DNA from: Kluyvera intermedia
GTDB lineage: Bacteria > Pseudomonadota > Gammaproteobacteria > Enterobacterales > Enterobacteriaceae
Direction of reading: 5' to 3'
Length of the DNA: 64,000 bases
Assembly: GCF_034424175.1 (NCBI RefSeq)
Contig: NZ_CP139986.1
Location: 3,286,001 to 3,350,000, forward strand
In this document: positions 24,766 through 34,134 of the stretch, piece by piece
How positions within the stretch are numbered: position 1 is the first letter of the stretch
How the letters are laid out: every line of letters starts with the position of its first letter
The notes under the pieces: model-generated
Told to the model about the DNA's origin: nothing
What the model saw: only the letters and a program-made list of their open reading frames with translations
The model's database searches: none
Made by a program: the position numbers and the translations under genes

Positions 24766-26172
24766 TCAGAAAATAGTGAACGGTGCGATCATCATGAATT
24801 TCACGTCGCGCTCATCCTGGAAGATGTTGCCGTAACCACCGCCCCAGCTTGGGATATCGGAGTGGTTGTCGTATTGCGTGAAGTGCAGCTTGAACAGCGT
24901 ACCCTTCGCACGACCTTCCTGGACGGTATACATCATGTCGAGGCTATAGGCAGACTCTTTGATAGTATTGTTTTTGTCGTAGTAAGCATCCGGGTTCATC
25001 TGCCAGGTTGCTGGTTTCGCATCCCACGCATAGACGTAAGACGCACCGACTGCCCAACCCGGCAGGTTCCAGTTTTTCAGGTCATACATTGAACCGAAGA
25101 ACACTGCTTTTTCGCCGTTGGCGTTGAAGTCTGAGCGGTTGTCCCACCAGATATCCAGACGACCATTAGACGATGCATAGGTCGGGGTCATACGTTGCAG
25201 GAAGTAGCCTTGCTGGCCGTCTGCTTTAACCCACGTCCCTTCCAGGCGGAAATCAAAGACTTCATTGAGCTTATAGCCGAAGGTCAATGCTTGCAGCCAT
25301 GCGGTACCGTCGTAAATATCGTTCACGCCGCCATCGCTGACTTTGTCACGCGTTCCATAGAACTGGTAGCTGGTGGTCAACGGGCCGCCAGGAAGATCAA
25401 ATTTGTAGCTACCTTTGGCGAAGTACTGATCGATATAGCCTTCTGCCTGACCAAATGCTGCTTCCAGCACCAGGTCATTTTTGAAATCGTATTTAGCACC
25501 GATGGAGTGCAGATAGTCGACCTTGGATTTCTTATCGTTTTGATAGAAGTTATCCATTTCAAGGTGCCACGGCGCCTTGTATTCATTGGTCCACATGTAG
25601 GAGAAGCTCAGTGCACCAGAGTCGCCGTAGTCAAAGTTTGCCCCAGCTTCAGCACCCTGATAGGTACCTGGCATAAAGCTCCAGTGTGGCGCCAGCAGCG
25701 TCTGACCGGTCGGCTGGATATAACCGGCACGTGCCCAGGTTGGCCCGAGTTTAAATTTAGCGGCCGCTTTATACAGGCTGATACCACTCTTATCACCGCT
25801 GTAATCTTCGCTGTAGCCTTTATTCTTTGAGGAGAACGCGATTTCGTTCGGGTGACCACTTTCCGCACTTTCGTTCATTTCAATGGCGGTAAATGCAGCA
25901 ATATCAATACCGAACATATCGGCAGCATAACCTGACTGGAAGTCGAGATTGGCGTTCCAGGTGGAGTGTGAGAGGTTGGTTTTATATTTATCGTGATCGG
26001 TGACATCTTTACGGTCACGTTCACGCTGCCAGTAGTAAATGCCGCCGGTTAATGTGGAGTCGTCAATAAACCCTTCAGCTTTCGCATCCGGAGCGACTGC
26101 GAAGCCTGACAGTGCTGTCACACCGGCGATAGCCAGCGCCAGCGTACTACGTTTGCCACTAAACGTACGCAT
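24766..26172 (-). CDS. chiP: Chitoporin ChiP
   Basis: The ATG at 26172 (MRTFSGKRSTLALAIAG) gives 468 residues, identical in length to E. coli; the upstream in-frame start would put residues into the ChiX-binding leader. A signal peptide (about 1-32, ending DAKA) precedes an OprD-type outer-membrane beta-barrel of amphipathic strands ending in the aromatic IAPFTIF. It lets chito-oligosaccharides into the periplasm. It is regulated by NagC (two operator-like sites upstream) and by the sRNA ChiX at the ribosome site. Confidence 0.96.
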   Translation of the reverse strand: MRTFSGKRSTLALAIAGVTALSGFAVAPDAKAEGFIDDSTLTGGIYYWQRERDRKDVTDHDKYKTNLSHSTWNANLDFQSGYAADMFGIDIAAFTAIEMNESAESGHPNEIAFSSKNKGYSEDYSGDKSGISLYKAAAKFKLGPTWARAGYIQPTGQTLLAPHWSFMPGTYQGAEAGANFDYGDSGALSFSYMWTNEYKAPWHLEMDNFYQNDKKSKVDYLHSIGAKYDFKNDLVLEAAFGQAEGYIDQYFAKGSYKFDLPGGPLTTSYQFYGTRDKVSDGGVNDIYDGTAWLQALTFGYKLNEVFDFRLEGTWVKADGQQGYFLQRMTPTYASSNGRLDIWWDNRSDFNANGEKAVFFGSMYDLKNWNLPGWAVGASYVYAWDAKPATWQMNPDAYYDKNNTIKESAYSLDMMYTVQEGRAKGTLFKLHFTQYDNHSDIPSWGGGYGNIFQDERDVKFMMIAPFTIF

Positions 26173-26179
26173 AGTTATA

Positions 26180-26190
26180 TCCTCTTTGAC
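26180..26190 (-). promoter_or_regulatory. ChiX sRNA target overlapping the chiP ribosome-binding site
   Basis: On the minus strand the sequence GTCAAAGAGGA includes the Shine-Dalgarno and is complementary to the TCCTCTTTGAC seed of ChiX known from E. coli and Salmonella. Pairing there blocks chiP translation. ChiX itself is not in this window. Confidence 0.8.
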
Positions 26191-26286
26191 TTTTAAAATG
26201 CCGCTGCAAAGCAGAGGCAAAAAATAAAAACTTTAAAAAAAATGAACTTCTTAAAAAAGGTGTTTCGCTACACCGATAGACTATTT

Positions 26287-26299
26287 TTCGCGACGCGAA
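26287..26299. promoter_or_regulatory. NagC operator-like site, chiP-proximal
   Basis: TTCG-N5-CGAA with T-rich and A-rich flanks, centred on 26293, about 120 bases before the chiP start. It has the same core as the nagE operator at 30621 and the second chiP site at 26509. Confidence 0.65.
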
Positions 26300-26508
26300 T
26301 TATCAATCCTTTTCCGCAATGAAAGTGCAGGATTATGACAAGGCGCACATATTTGGTTTCAATGTGTAACGGAATGCGTTGTTAACATTTATTGACGTCA
26401 ACCCGTATGGGGGCTGGACGAAATGTTAATGAGACCGTTTACATCGAGAAAAGATAAAGAAGAGTGTAAAAAATCGAGAATGTCTTAGAGGCAGGAAATT
26501 TATATTAA

Positions 26509-26521
26509 TTCGCTACGCGAA
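26509..26521. promoter_or_regulatory. NagC operator-like site, chiP-distal
   Basis: TTCG-N5-CGAA, centred on 26515 and flanked by AT-rich bases, 222 bases from the proximal site. Such spacing is compatible with repression by looping between two NagC dimers. Confidence 0.6.
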
Positions 26522-26544
26522 TCTACGACGGGTCAATTAGCGCC

Positions 26545-26568
26545 AAAAAAACACCGCCGAAGCGGTGT
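26545..26568 (-). terminator. Intrinsic terminator of glnS
   Basis: On the minus strand ACACCGC-TTCG-GCGGTGT is followed by six or more T. It lies about 100 bases beyond the glnS stop, after a REP block. Confidence 0.75.
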
Positions 26569-26586
26569 CTTAAAGTACTTGCAGTC

Positions 26587-26655
26587 TGTAGGCCTGATAA
26601 GCGAAGCGTCATCAGGCAGATTGCCGGATGGCGGCGTTGCCTTATCCGGCCTACA
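26587..26655. repeat. Paired REP (BIME), CCGGATAAGGC type
   Basis: One REP-like unit (26587-26618, TGTAGGCCTGATAAGC to ATCAGGCA) is followed by another (26621-26655, TGCCGGATGGCGGC to CCGGCCTACA). It lies between the glnS stop and its terminator. Confidence 0.8.
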
Positions 26656-26668
26656 ACTACGCAATGAT

Positions 26669-28327
26669 CTAGCCTACCCAGGTATCACGCAGACCAACGG
26701 TGCGGTTAAACACCAGCTTATCAGCGGTGCTGTAGCGGCTATCGAGGCAGAAGTAACCCTCACGCTCGAACTGGTACGCTTTACCGGCTTCAGCGGCCTG
26801 CAGAGACGGCTCAGCATAGCCCTGCTTGATAACCAGTGATTCTGGGTTCATCACCGTTAGGAAGTCTTCCGCTGCACCTGGATTTGGCACGCTGAACAGG
26901 CGATCGTACAGACGGATTTCAATTGGCAGCGCATGTGCCGCGCTTACCCAATGAATCACGCCCTTCACTTTACGGCCGTCAGCCGGATCTTTGCTCAGGG
27001 TGTCGGCGTCATAGGTACAGAAGATGGTGGTGATATTGCCTTCGGCATCTTTCTCCACACGCTCTGCTTTCACCACGTAGGCGTTACGCAGACGCACTTC
27101 TTTGCCCATCACCAGACGCTTATACTGCTTGTTCGCTTCTTCACGGAAGTCAGCGCGGTCAATCCACAATTCGGCGCTAAACGGCACATCACGGCTGCCC
27201 ATTTCCGGGTTGCTCGGATGATTAGGCATGGTGACCTGCTCGCTTTCACCCTGCGGGTAGTTTTCAATAACCAGTTTAACCGGATCGATAACCGCCATCG
27301 CACGCGGTGCGTTTTCGTTCAGATCTTCACGAATACAGGATTCCAGAGAAGCGATCTCAATGGTGTTGTCCTGCTTGGTCACGCCAATGCGTTTGCAGAA
27401 TTCGCGAATTGCCGCGGCGGTATAGCCACGACGACGCAGACCAGAGATGGTCGGCATACGCGGGTCATCCCAGCCTTCAACGTGTTTTTCCATCACCAGC
27501 TGATTCAGCTTACGCTTGGACATCACGGTGTATTCCAGATTCAGGCGCGAGAATTCGTACTGACGCGGGTGAACCGGAATAGTGATGTTATCCAGAACCC
27601 AGTCGTATAAACGACGGTTGTCCTGGAATTCCAGCGTACACAGAGAATGCGTGATGCCTTCCAGCGCATCGCTAATGCAGTGGGTGAAGTCGTACATCGG
27701 ATAGATGCACCACTTGGTGCCGGTCTGGTGGTGATCGGCAAATTTAATACGGTACAGAACCGGATCGCGCATGACGATAAACGGCGATGCCATATCGATT
27801 TTTGCACGCAGGCACGCCGTACCTTCCGCAAAGCCACCGCTGCGCATTTTTTCAAACAGCGCCAGGTTCTCTTCTACGCTGCGATCGCGGAACGGGCTGT
27901 TTTTACCCGGTGCGGTCAGCGAACCACGGTATTCGCGGATCTGCTCTGGCGTCAGTTCATCGACATAGGCCAGACCTTTGTTAATCAGCTCCACCGCATA
28001 GGCATGCAGTTGATCGAAGTAATCAGAGGAGTAGCGAACGTTGCCAGACCAGTGAAAACCTAACCACTCGACGTCATTTTTGATGGACTCAACGTATTCG
28101 ATGTCTTCTTTTACCGGGTTGGTGTCATCGAAACGCAGGTTGCATTGGCCCTGGTAGTCTTGCGCGATACCGAAGTTCAGGCAGATAGATTTCGCGTGGC
28201 CGATGTGCAGATAGCCATTCGGCTCTGGCGGAAAACGGGTATGCACCGTGTTGTGCTTACCGGTAGCCAGATCTTCATCAATGATCTGACGAATAAAGTT
28301 AGTCGGGCGGGCTTCAGCCTCACTCAT
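26669..28327 (-). CDS. glnS: Glutaminyl-tRNA synthetase
   Basis: A 552-residue class I synthetase (E. coli 554). The ATP-binding signatures are visible as PPEPNGYLHIGHAKS (near residue 33) and VMSKRKL (near 268), with a C-terminal anticodon-binding double beta-barrel. It charges tRNA-Gln; four tRNA-Gln genes lie 11 kb away in this window. The promoter on the minus strand is nearly the same as the well-known E. coli glnS promoter. Confidence 0.98.
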   Translation of the reverse strand: MSEAEARPTNFIRQIIDEDLATGKHNTVHTRFPPEPNGYLHIGHAKSICLNFGIAQDYQGQCNLRFDDTNPVKEDIEYVESIKNDVEWLGFHWSGNVRYSSDYFDQLHAYAVELINKGLAYVDELTPEQIREYRGSLTAPGKNSPFRDRSVEENLALFEKMRSGGFAEGTACLRAKIDMASPFIVMRDPVLYRIKFADHHQTGTKWCIYPMYDFTHCISDALEGITHSLCTLEFQDNRRLYDWVLDNITIPVHPRQYEFSRLNLEYTVMSKRKLNQLVMEKHVEGWDDPRMPTISGLRRRGYTAAAIREFCKRIGVTKQDNTIEIASLESCIREDLNENAPRAMAVIDPVKLVIENYPQGESEQVTMPNHPSNPEMGSRDVPFSAELWIDRADFREEANKQYKRLVMGKEVRLRNAYVVKAERVEKDAEGNITTIFCTYDADTLSKDPADGRKVKGVIHWVSAAHALPIEIRLYDRLFSVPNPGAAEDFLTVMNPESLVIKQGYAEPSLQAAEAGKAYQFEREGYFCLDSRYSTADKLVFNRTVGLRDTWVG

Positions 28328-28368
28328 CGTAGATTCCTCAAAGCGTAAACAACGTATAACGGAACATG

Positions 28369-28394
28369 ATCTTATAAGCCGGACAGGCTGACAA
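28369..28394 (-). promoter_or_regulatory. glnS promoter
   Basis: On the minus strand TTGTCAGCCTGTCC runs into CTTATAAGATCATG, almost base for base the E. coli glnS promoter. TTGTCA (28389-28394) acts as -35; the best -10 match, TAAGAT (28369-28374), leaves a short 14-base spacer, so the true -10 may be the following hexamer. Confidence 0.6.
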
Positions 28395-28447
28395 CCTTTA
28401 GTTACGCAAAAAACGTCTCAAACGAGAATATTACGGCGGATTGATGC

Positions 28448-28484
28448 AAAAAAAAGCGGCGGAGGATTATCCCCCGCCGCTTTT
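28448..28484 (-). terminator. Intrinsic terminator of nagE
   Basis: On the minus strand AAAAGCGGCGG pairs with CCGCCGCTTTT and is followed by eight T (28446-28454). It lies about 60 bases after the nagE stop. Confidence 0.8.
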
Positions 28485-28540
28485 ACTTCATCTCATATTG
28501 CCGGATAACGGCGCTTACGCTTTCTCCGGGCTACGAGCGA

Positions 28541-30490
28541 TTACTTACCTTTGATTTCATACAGCGGTGTTTGACCTGCAACGACATGACCTTCGGCTTT
28601 AATAACCAGCGCGCCGAAATCATCGCTATTGCTGCAAACAACCGGGCTAATCATCGAGCGTGCATTAGCATTGAGGAAGTCCAAATCCATTTCCAGGATT
28701 GGCTGACCGGCAACCACTTCAGCACCCTCTTCAACCAGACGTTTAAAGCCTTTACCTTCCAGCGCAACGGTATCGATACCCATGTGGACAACGATTTCCG
28801 CGCCTTTGGTGGTTTCCAGGCAGAATGCGTGGTTGGTATTGAAGATTTTAACAATGGTACCTGCCGCTGGAGAAACGACGGTTTTATCCGTTGGTTTCAC
28901 CGCCACGCCGTCACCGACCGCTTTGCTGGCGAAGGCTTCATCAGGAACCTGCTCCAGCGCCACGATATCACCGGTAATTGGCGAAACCAGCGTTTCAACG
29001 GTCGCAGCATTCGCGACGGCCTGTGGTTTTGCCACGGTAGCGGCTACCGGTGCGCTTTCTGCTGCTGCGGCGGCGGCAACTGGGCCACGCGCAACCACTT
29101 TCTTCATTTCATCACCGATAGACTCGGCTTTCGCACCCACAATAACCTGAATGGTCTGCTTGTTCAGTTTCACCACACCGGAAGCGCCCAGACGTTTGCA
29201 CATCGCATCGTTCACTTTCGCAGAGTCGGCAACACTCAGACGCAGACGAGTAATACAGGCATCAATCGCTTTCAGGTTGTCAGTACCGCCTACCGCTGCA
29301 ATGTAGCTGGTGGCTAGTTGAGCCAGACCTTCTTCGGTATTGCTGTTTGCTTCATTGGTGACAACATTGTCGTCCTGGTCTTCGCGGCCTGGTGTTTTCA
29401 GGTTAAACATGCGGATAACCACACTGAACAGCACGAAGTAAATCACGAAGAATACCAGGCCCATCACCACCAGCATCCAGACGTTCTGACTTGCTGCCGG
29501 CAGGCTGTACATCAACACGTAGTCAATTGCACCTGCGGAGAAGGAGAAGCCAGCGTGGATACCCAGCAGCGTCGCCAGGAACAGACTCACCCCGGTCAGG
29601 ATCGCGTGCAGGAGGTACAGAACCGGCGCCAGGAACATGAACAGGAATTCCAGCGGCTCGGTTACACCGGTCAGGAACGCGGTGATGGCCACGGACAGCA
29701 GCATACCGCCGACCATTGGACGACGTGCTTTAGGCGCTGCGAAGTACATCGCCAGCGCTGCACCCGGCAGACCAAACATCATAATTGGGAAGAAACCGGA
29801 CATGAACATGCCCGCGGTGCCGTCACCTGCATAGAAGCGGTTGATATCACCGTGGAAGACCGCGCCAGCCGCGTTGGTGAATTCACCAATCTGGAACCAG
29901 GCGATAGTATTCAGTACCTGATGCAGACCGGTTGGGATCAGCAGACGGTTGATGAAGCCAAAGATACCAGAACCCAGCGCGCCAGCACCTACGATCCACT
30001 CACCACCGGCATGGATGGCGTTCTGCACCGGTGGCCACACGTAGCCAAAGATGGCCGCCAGCACCAGACAGAAGAAGCCAGTGGCAATTGGCACGAAGCG
30101 CTTGCCGCCAAAGAAGCTCAGGAAATCTGGCAGTTTGATACCAGACCAACGGTTGTAAGTCGCACCCGCGACCAGACCAGTAATGATACCCGCCAGCACA
30201 CCCATATTGATGGCTGGGTTGATGGTAACCATTGCTTTGGTCAGAACGAAATAACCGACGGCCCCTGCCAGCGCTGCTGCACCGGCGCTGTCTTTAGACC
30301 AGCTAGATGCCACACCGATGGCGAAAATCAGCGCCAGGTTATCGAAAATGGAGCCACCCGCTTGCGCGATAAATGGCACGTTCAGTAAATCTGGCTGACC
30401 AAATCGCAGCAACAGCGCCGCCACCGGCAGCACGGCGATAGGGAGCTGTAATGCCCTACCTAGTCGCTGGAAAAAACCTAAAATATTCAT
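28541..30490 (-). CDS. nagE: PTS system N-acetylglucosamine-specific EIICBA
   Basis: Starting at MNILGFFQRLGRALQLP (30490) gives 649 residues (E. coli 648); an upstream in-frame start adds nine. The IIC membrane domain covers residues about 1-370, the IIB domain (about 390-470) has the phospho-cysteine in IDACITRLRL, an Ala/Pro linker follows, and the IIA domain (about 505-649) has the phospho-histidine in IVVHMGIDTV. It imports and phosphorylates GlcNAc. It is divergent from nagB, sharing NagC and CRP sites. Confidence 0.98.
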   Translation of the reverse strand: MNILGFFQRLGRALQLPIAVLPVAALLLRFGQPDLLNVPFIAQAGGSIFDNLALIFAIGVASSWSKDSAGAAALAGAVGYFVLTKAMVTINPAINMGVLAGIITGLVAGATYNRWSGIKLPDFLSFFGGKRFVPIATGFFCLVLAAIFGYVWPPVQNAIHAGGEWIVGAGALGSGIFGFINRLLIPTGLHQVLNTIAWFQIGEFTNAAGAVFHGDINRFYAGDGTAGMFMSGFFPIMMFGLPGAALAMYFAAPKARRPMVGGMLLSVAITAFLTGVTEPLEFLFMFLAPVLYLLHAILTGVSLFLATLLGIHAGFSFSAGAIDYVLMYSLPAASQNVWMLVVMGLVFFVIYFVLFSVVIRMFNLKTPGREDQDDNVVTNEANSNTEEGLAQLATSYIAAVGGTDNLKAIDACITRLRLSVADSAKVNDAMCKRLGASGVVKLNKQTIQVIVGAKAESIGDEMKKVVARGPVAAAAAAESAPVAATVAKPQAVANAATVETLVSPITGDIVALEQVPDEAFASKAVGDGVAVKPTDKTVVSPAAGTIVKIFNTNHAFCLETTKGAEIVVHMGIDTVALEGKGFKRLVEEGAEVVAGQPILEMDLDFLNANARSMISPVVCSNSDDFGALVIKAEGHVVAGQTPLYEIKGK

Positions 30491-30615
30491 CTTATTCCCC
30501 CTACGAGACCCCGACACGGCTCATTTAAGCCATTTTTTATTGTGCGAAAAAGCGTGGTACTGCGATGTCTTGTAAACTGTAGTCACGCCTCTTCAGGATT
30601 ATGAGTGTGTGGAAG

Positions 30616-30638
30616 TTTAATTCGTATCGCAAATTAAA
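30616..30638. promoter_or_regulatory. NagC operator between nagE and nagB
   Basis: The sequence TTTAATTCGTATCGCAAATT plus flanking bases is the same as the known E. coli nagE operator core. NagC bound here and near nagB represses both divergent units until GlcNAc-6-P appears. Confidence 0.8.
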
Positions 30639-30649
30639 CACGTGTTTTT

Positions 30650-30665
30650 TGTGACTATAGTCACC
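30650..30665. promoter_or_regulatory. CRP-binding site between nagE and nagB
   Basis: TGTGA-N6-TCACC (30650-30654, 30661-30665) is a one-mismatch CRP consensus, 12 bases from the NagC operator, and fits cAMP-CRP activation of the divergent nag genes. Confidence 0.75.
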
Positions 30666-30830
30666 AAATATTGTTCTCACTACTCCCTTTCACTGGCTAA
30701 CCATGAAAACTTATTTTATCATTCAAAAAATCAAAACGGATTGCTCCCTGTCGATGTAAACGGGTTAAGCTTAAGAATACATAGAGACGCCATCCGCCAA
30801 CTTTTTATATTTTACATATTGAGGTGAAGA

Positions 30831-31631
30831 ATGAGACTGATTCCTCTTGTTAACGCTGAACAAGTCGGCAAATGGGCGGCTCGCCACATCGTTAACCGTA
30901 TCAACGCATTTAAACCTACCGCTGACCGTCCATTTATTCTTGGACTGCCAACCGGTGGAACTCCGCTGGCAACCTACAAAGAACTAGTGGGAATGCATAA
31001 AGCGGGCCAGGTGAGCTTCAAACACGTTGTCACCTTCAACATGGACGAATATGTTGGGCTAGCAAAAGATCACCCAGAAAGCTATTACACCTTCATGCAC
31101 CGCAATTTCTTTGACCATATTGATATCCCAGCAGAAAACATCAACCTGCTGAATGGCAATGCGCCAGATGTTGATGCAGAATGTCGTCGCTATGAAGAAA
31201 AAATTCGCTCCTACGGCAAAATTAACCTGTTTATGGGCGGCGTTGGCAATGATGGCCATATCGCGTTCAACGAACCGGCTTCTTCACTCTCTTCACGTAC
31301 CCGCATCAAAACGCTGACTCACGAAACCCGTGTCGCCAACTCACGTTTCTTTGATGGTGATGTCGCGCAGGTACCAAAATATGCGCTGACCGTCGGCGTA
31401 GGCACCCTGTTGGATGCCGAAGAAGTGATGATTCTGGTACAGGGCGCGACCAAAGCGCTGGCCCTGCAACAGGCCGTTGAAGGCAACGTTAACCACATGT
31501 GGACCATTACCTGTCTGCAACTGCACCCGAAATCACTGATCGTGTGCGATGAGCCTTCCACCATGGAGTTGAAGGTCAAGACGCTGAAATATTTCCACGA
31601 ACTCGAAGCGGAAAATATCAAAGGTCTGTAA
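30831..31631 (+). CDS. nagB: Glucosamine-6-phosphate deaminase
   Basis: A 266-residue hexamer-forming enzyme with the E. coli length. The catalytic Asp72 is in FNMDEYVGL, and FMGGVGNDGHIAFNEP contains Asp141 and His143. It converts glucosamine-6-P to fructose-6-P and ammonia, the last step of amino-sugar breakdown. A GAGGTGA lies just before the ATG. It is first in nagBACD, repressed by NagC. Confidence 0.98.
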   Translation: MRLIPLVNAEQVGKWAARHIVNRINAFKPTADRPFILGLPTGGTPLATYKELVGMHKAGQVSFKHVVTFNMDEYVGLAKDHPESYYTFMHRNFFDHIDIPAENINLLNGNAPDVDAECRRYEEKIRSYGKINLFMGGVGNDGHIAFNEPASSLSSRTRIKTLTHETRVANSRFFDGDVAQVPKYALTVGVGTLLDAEEVMILVQGATKALALQQAVEGNVNHMWTITCLQLHPKSLIVCDEPSTMELKVKTLKYFHELEAENIKGL

Positions 31632-31689
31632 TGTCTTACCGTCCCGTAGCCAGCCTGCGGGACAACATTTTTGAACACCGGGGGTCGTA

Positions 31690-32838
31690 ATGTATGCATT
31701 AACCCATGGCCGGATTTATACCGGTCACGAAATTCTGGATGACCATGCGATTATCGTCGCCGATGGCCTAATTGAACGTATTTGTCCACTGGCTGATGTA
31801 CCCGCGAACGTCGAACAGCGTTCCGTCAATGGCGCCATTCTCGCCCCTGGTTTTATCGACGTTCAGCTTAACGGCTGCGGCGGCGTACAGTTCAACGATA
31901 CGCCAGAAGCAGTAAGCGTTGAAACGCTGGAAATCATGCAGAAAGCCAACGAGAAATCGGGCTGTACCAACTTCCTGCCAACGCTCATCACCGCCGGCGA
32001 TGATCTGATGAAGCAGGGTGTGCACGTGATGCGTGAGTACCTGGCAAAACATCCAAACCAGGCGCTGGGTCTGCATCTTGAAGGTCCATGGCTGAATATC
32101 GTCAAAAAAGGCACTCACAACCCAAGCTTCGTGCGTAAACCCGATGCTGAGCTGGTGCAGTTCCTGTGCGATAACGCTGACGTCATCACTAAAGTTACTC
32201 TGGCACCGGAAATGGTTGCCCCGGAAGTCATCACCGCGCTGGTCAATGCCGGTATCGTGGTGTCTGCGGGTCACTCTAATGCCACGGCGAAAGAGGCACG
32301 TATCGGTTTCCGTGCGGGGATCTCATTTGCCACCCACCTGTTCAACGCCATGCCGTATATGTCTGGCCGCGAACCAGGTCTGACTGGCGCCATCCTTGAT
32401 GCCGATGAAATTTACTGCGGTATCATCGCCGACGGCCTGCACGTCGACTACATCAATATCCGTAACGCCAAGCGCTTAAAAGGTGACAAGCTGTGCCTGG
32501 TGACCGACGCCACCGCGCCAGCAGGTGCCAATATTGAGCAGTTCATTTTTGCCGGTAAAACAATATACTACCGAAACGGACTGTGCGTTGACGAAAACGG
32601 TACATTGAGCGGCTCCTCCCTGACGATGATCGAAGGGGTACGCAATCTGGTTCTGCACGCGAATATTGCGCTGGACGAAGTACTGCGTATGGCAACCCTC
32701 TACCCTGCCCGCGCCATTGGCGTAGACAAACAGTTAGGCAGCATTGCACCGGGCAAAGTGGCGAACCTGACTGCGTTCACCCACGATTTTAAAATCATCA
32801 AGACCATCGTTAATGGCAACGAGGTCGTTACTGAGTAA
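31690..32838 (+). CDS. nagA: N-acetylglucosamine-6-phosphate deacetylase
   Basis: A 382-residue amidohydrolase-superfamily enzyme, same length as E. coli. The metal Glu is in LHLEGPWLN (near 131), His in GHSNA (near 195) and ATHLFNAM (near 216), and the catalytic Asp in LVTDATAPAG (near 273). It removes acetate from GlcNAc-6-P, which is also the NagC inducer, so its activity sets induction. It lies 58 bases after nagB. Confidence 0.98.
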   Translation: MYALTHGRIYTGHEILDDHAIIVADGLIERICPLADVPANVEQRSVNGAILAPGFIDVQLNGCGGVQFNDTPEAVSVETLEIMQKANEKSGCTNFLPTLITAGDDLMKQGVHVMREYLAKHPNQALGLHLEGPWLNIVKKGTHNPSFVRKPDAELVQFLCDNADVITKVTLAPEMVAPEVITALVNAGIVVSAGHSNATAKEARIGFRAGISFATHLFNAMPYMSGREPGLTGAILDADEIYCGIIADGLHVDYINIRNAKRLKGDKLCLVTDATAPAGANIEQFIFAGKTIYYRNGLCVDENGTLSGSSLTMIEGVRNLVLHANIALDEVLRMATLYPARAIGVDKQLGSIAPGKVANLTAFTHDFKIIKTIVNGNEVVTE

Positions 32839-32846
32839 GAGAAAGT

Positions 32847-34067
32847 ATGACATCAGGCGGACAAGCTCAAATTGGTAATGTTGATCTCGTAAAACAGCTT
32901 AACAGTGCGGCCGTTTACCGCCTGATTGACCAGCATGGGCCAATCTCGCGCATTCAGATTGCCGAGCAAAGTCAGCTTGCGCCCGCCAGCGTGACAAAAA
33001 TCACGCGTCAGCTTATCGAGCGCGGATTGATCAAAGAAGTCGATCAGCAGGCCTCCACCGGGGGCCGCCGCGCTATCTCGATCATTACCGAAACTCGTCA
33101 TTTCCACGCCATTGGCGTTCGTCTTGGCCGTCACGATACCACCCTCACCCTCTACGATCTGAGCAGCAAAGTGGTTGCGGAAGAGCATTTCCCACTCCCG
33201 GAACGTACCCAGGAGACACTGGAACACGCGCTGCTGAATACTATCGCCACGTTTATTGAATCGTATCAGCGTAAAATTCGCGAACTGATCGCCATTTCCG
33301 TCATTCTGCCGGGTCTTGTGGATCCTGAAAGCGGCGTAATTCGCTACATGCCGCATATCCCGGTCGAGAACTGGCATTTGGTCGAGGCGCTGCAAAAACG
33401 CTTTAACGTCACCTGTTTTGTTGGCCACGATATCCGCAGTCTGGCGCTAGCGGAGCACTACTTCGGTGCAAGTCAGGATTGTGATGATTCCATTCTGGTG
33501 CGTGTCCACCGGGGAACAGGCGCGGGCATTATCTCCAACGGGCGGATATTTATCGGTCGTAACGGTAACGTGGGTGAAATCGGTCATATCCAGGTCGACC
33601 CGCTTGGCGAACGCTGCCACTGCGGTAACTTTGGCTGTCTGGAAACCGTTGCCGCCAATGCCGCCATCGAACAACGCGTCCGCCATCTGCTTGAGCAGGG
33701 CTATCACAGCCGCGTCACGCTGGATGACTGCAACATCAAAACCATCTGCAAGGCCGCAAACAAAGGCGACCCACTGGCAACTGAAGTCATTGAGCACGTA
33801 GGTCGCCATCTGGGCAAAACCATTGCGATTGCCATTAACCTGTTCAACCCACAAAAAGTGGTGATTGCCGGGGAGATTATCGAGGCCGATCGCGTGTTGT
33901 TGCCCGCCATCGAAGGCTGCATCAATACTCAGGTACTCAAAGCATTTCGCAAGAATCTGCCGGTAGTGCGCTCCACTCTTGACCATCGCTCGGCGATTGG
34001 CGCGTTTGCGCTGGTCAAGCGCGCAATGCTCAACGGTATCCTGTTACAACATTTGTTGGAAGGTTAG
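32847..34067 (+). CDS. nagC: NagC, amino-sugar regulon repressor
   Basis: A 406-residue ROK-family protein. The N-terminal winged helix (about 20-65, ISRIQIAEQSQLAPASVTK) binds DNA. The ROK sugar-binding fold has the zinc site CHCGNFGCLE (Cys257, 259, 264) with His247. It represses nagE, nagBACD and chiPQ and is released by GlcNAc-6-P. Sites that match its consensus are found at nagE/nagB and upstream of chiP in this window. It lies 8 bases after nagA. Confidence 0.97.
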   Translation: MTSGGQAQIGNVDLVKQLNSAAVYRLIDQHGPISRIQIAEQSQLAPASVTKITRQLIERGLIKEVDQQASTGGRRAISIITETRHFHAIGVRLGRHDTTLTLYDLSSKVVAEEHFPLPERTQETLEHALLNTIATFIESYQRKIRELIAISVILPGLVDPESGVIRYMPHIPVENWHLVEALQKRFNVTCFVGHDIRSLALAEHYFGASQDCDDSILVRVHRGTGAGIISNGRIFIGRNGNVGEIGHIQVDPLGERCHCGNFGCLETVAANAAIEQRVRHLLEQGYHSRVTLDDCNIKTICKAANKGDPLATEVIEHVGRHLGKTIAIAINLFNPQKVVIAGEIIEADRVLLPAIEGCINTQVLKAFRKNLPVVRSTLDHRSAIGAFALVKRAMLNGILLQHLLEG

Positions 34068-34134
34068 CCGTAAGAGGCAACGCCCTGGATAACGTGTATA
34101 ATTACGCCTCTTTAAAACAAACGCCAGGTAGTCC

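Noticed and set aside
29318..30388. Long plus-strand open frame inside nagE (356 codons), rich in His, Gln and Thr
   Set aside because: It is the mirror of nagE codons; the composition is unlike a real protein and no motif is seen.
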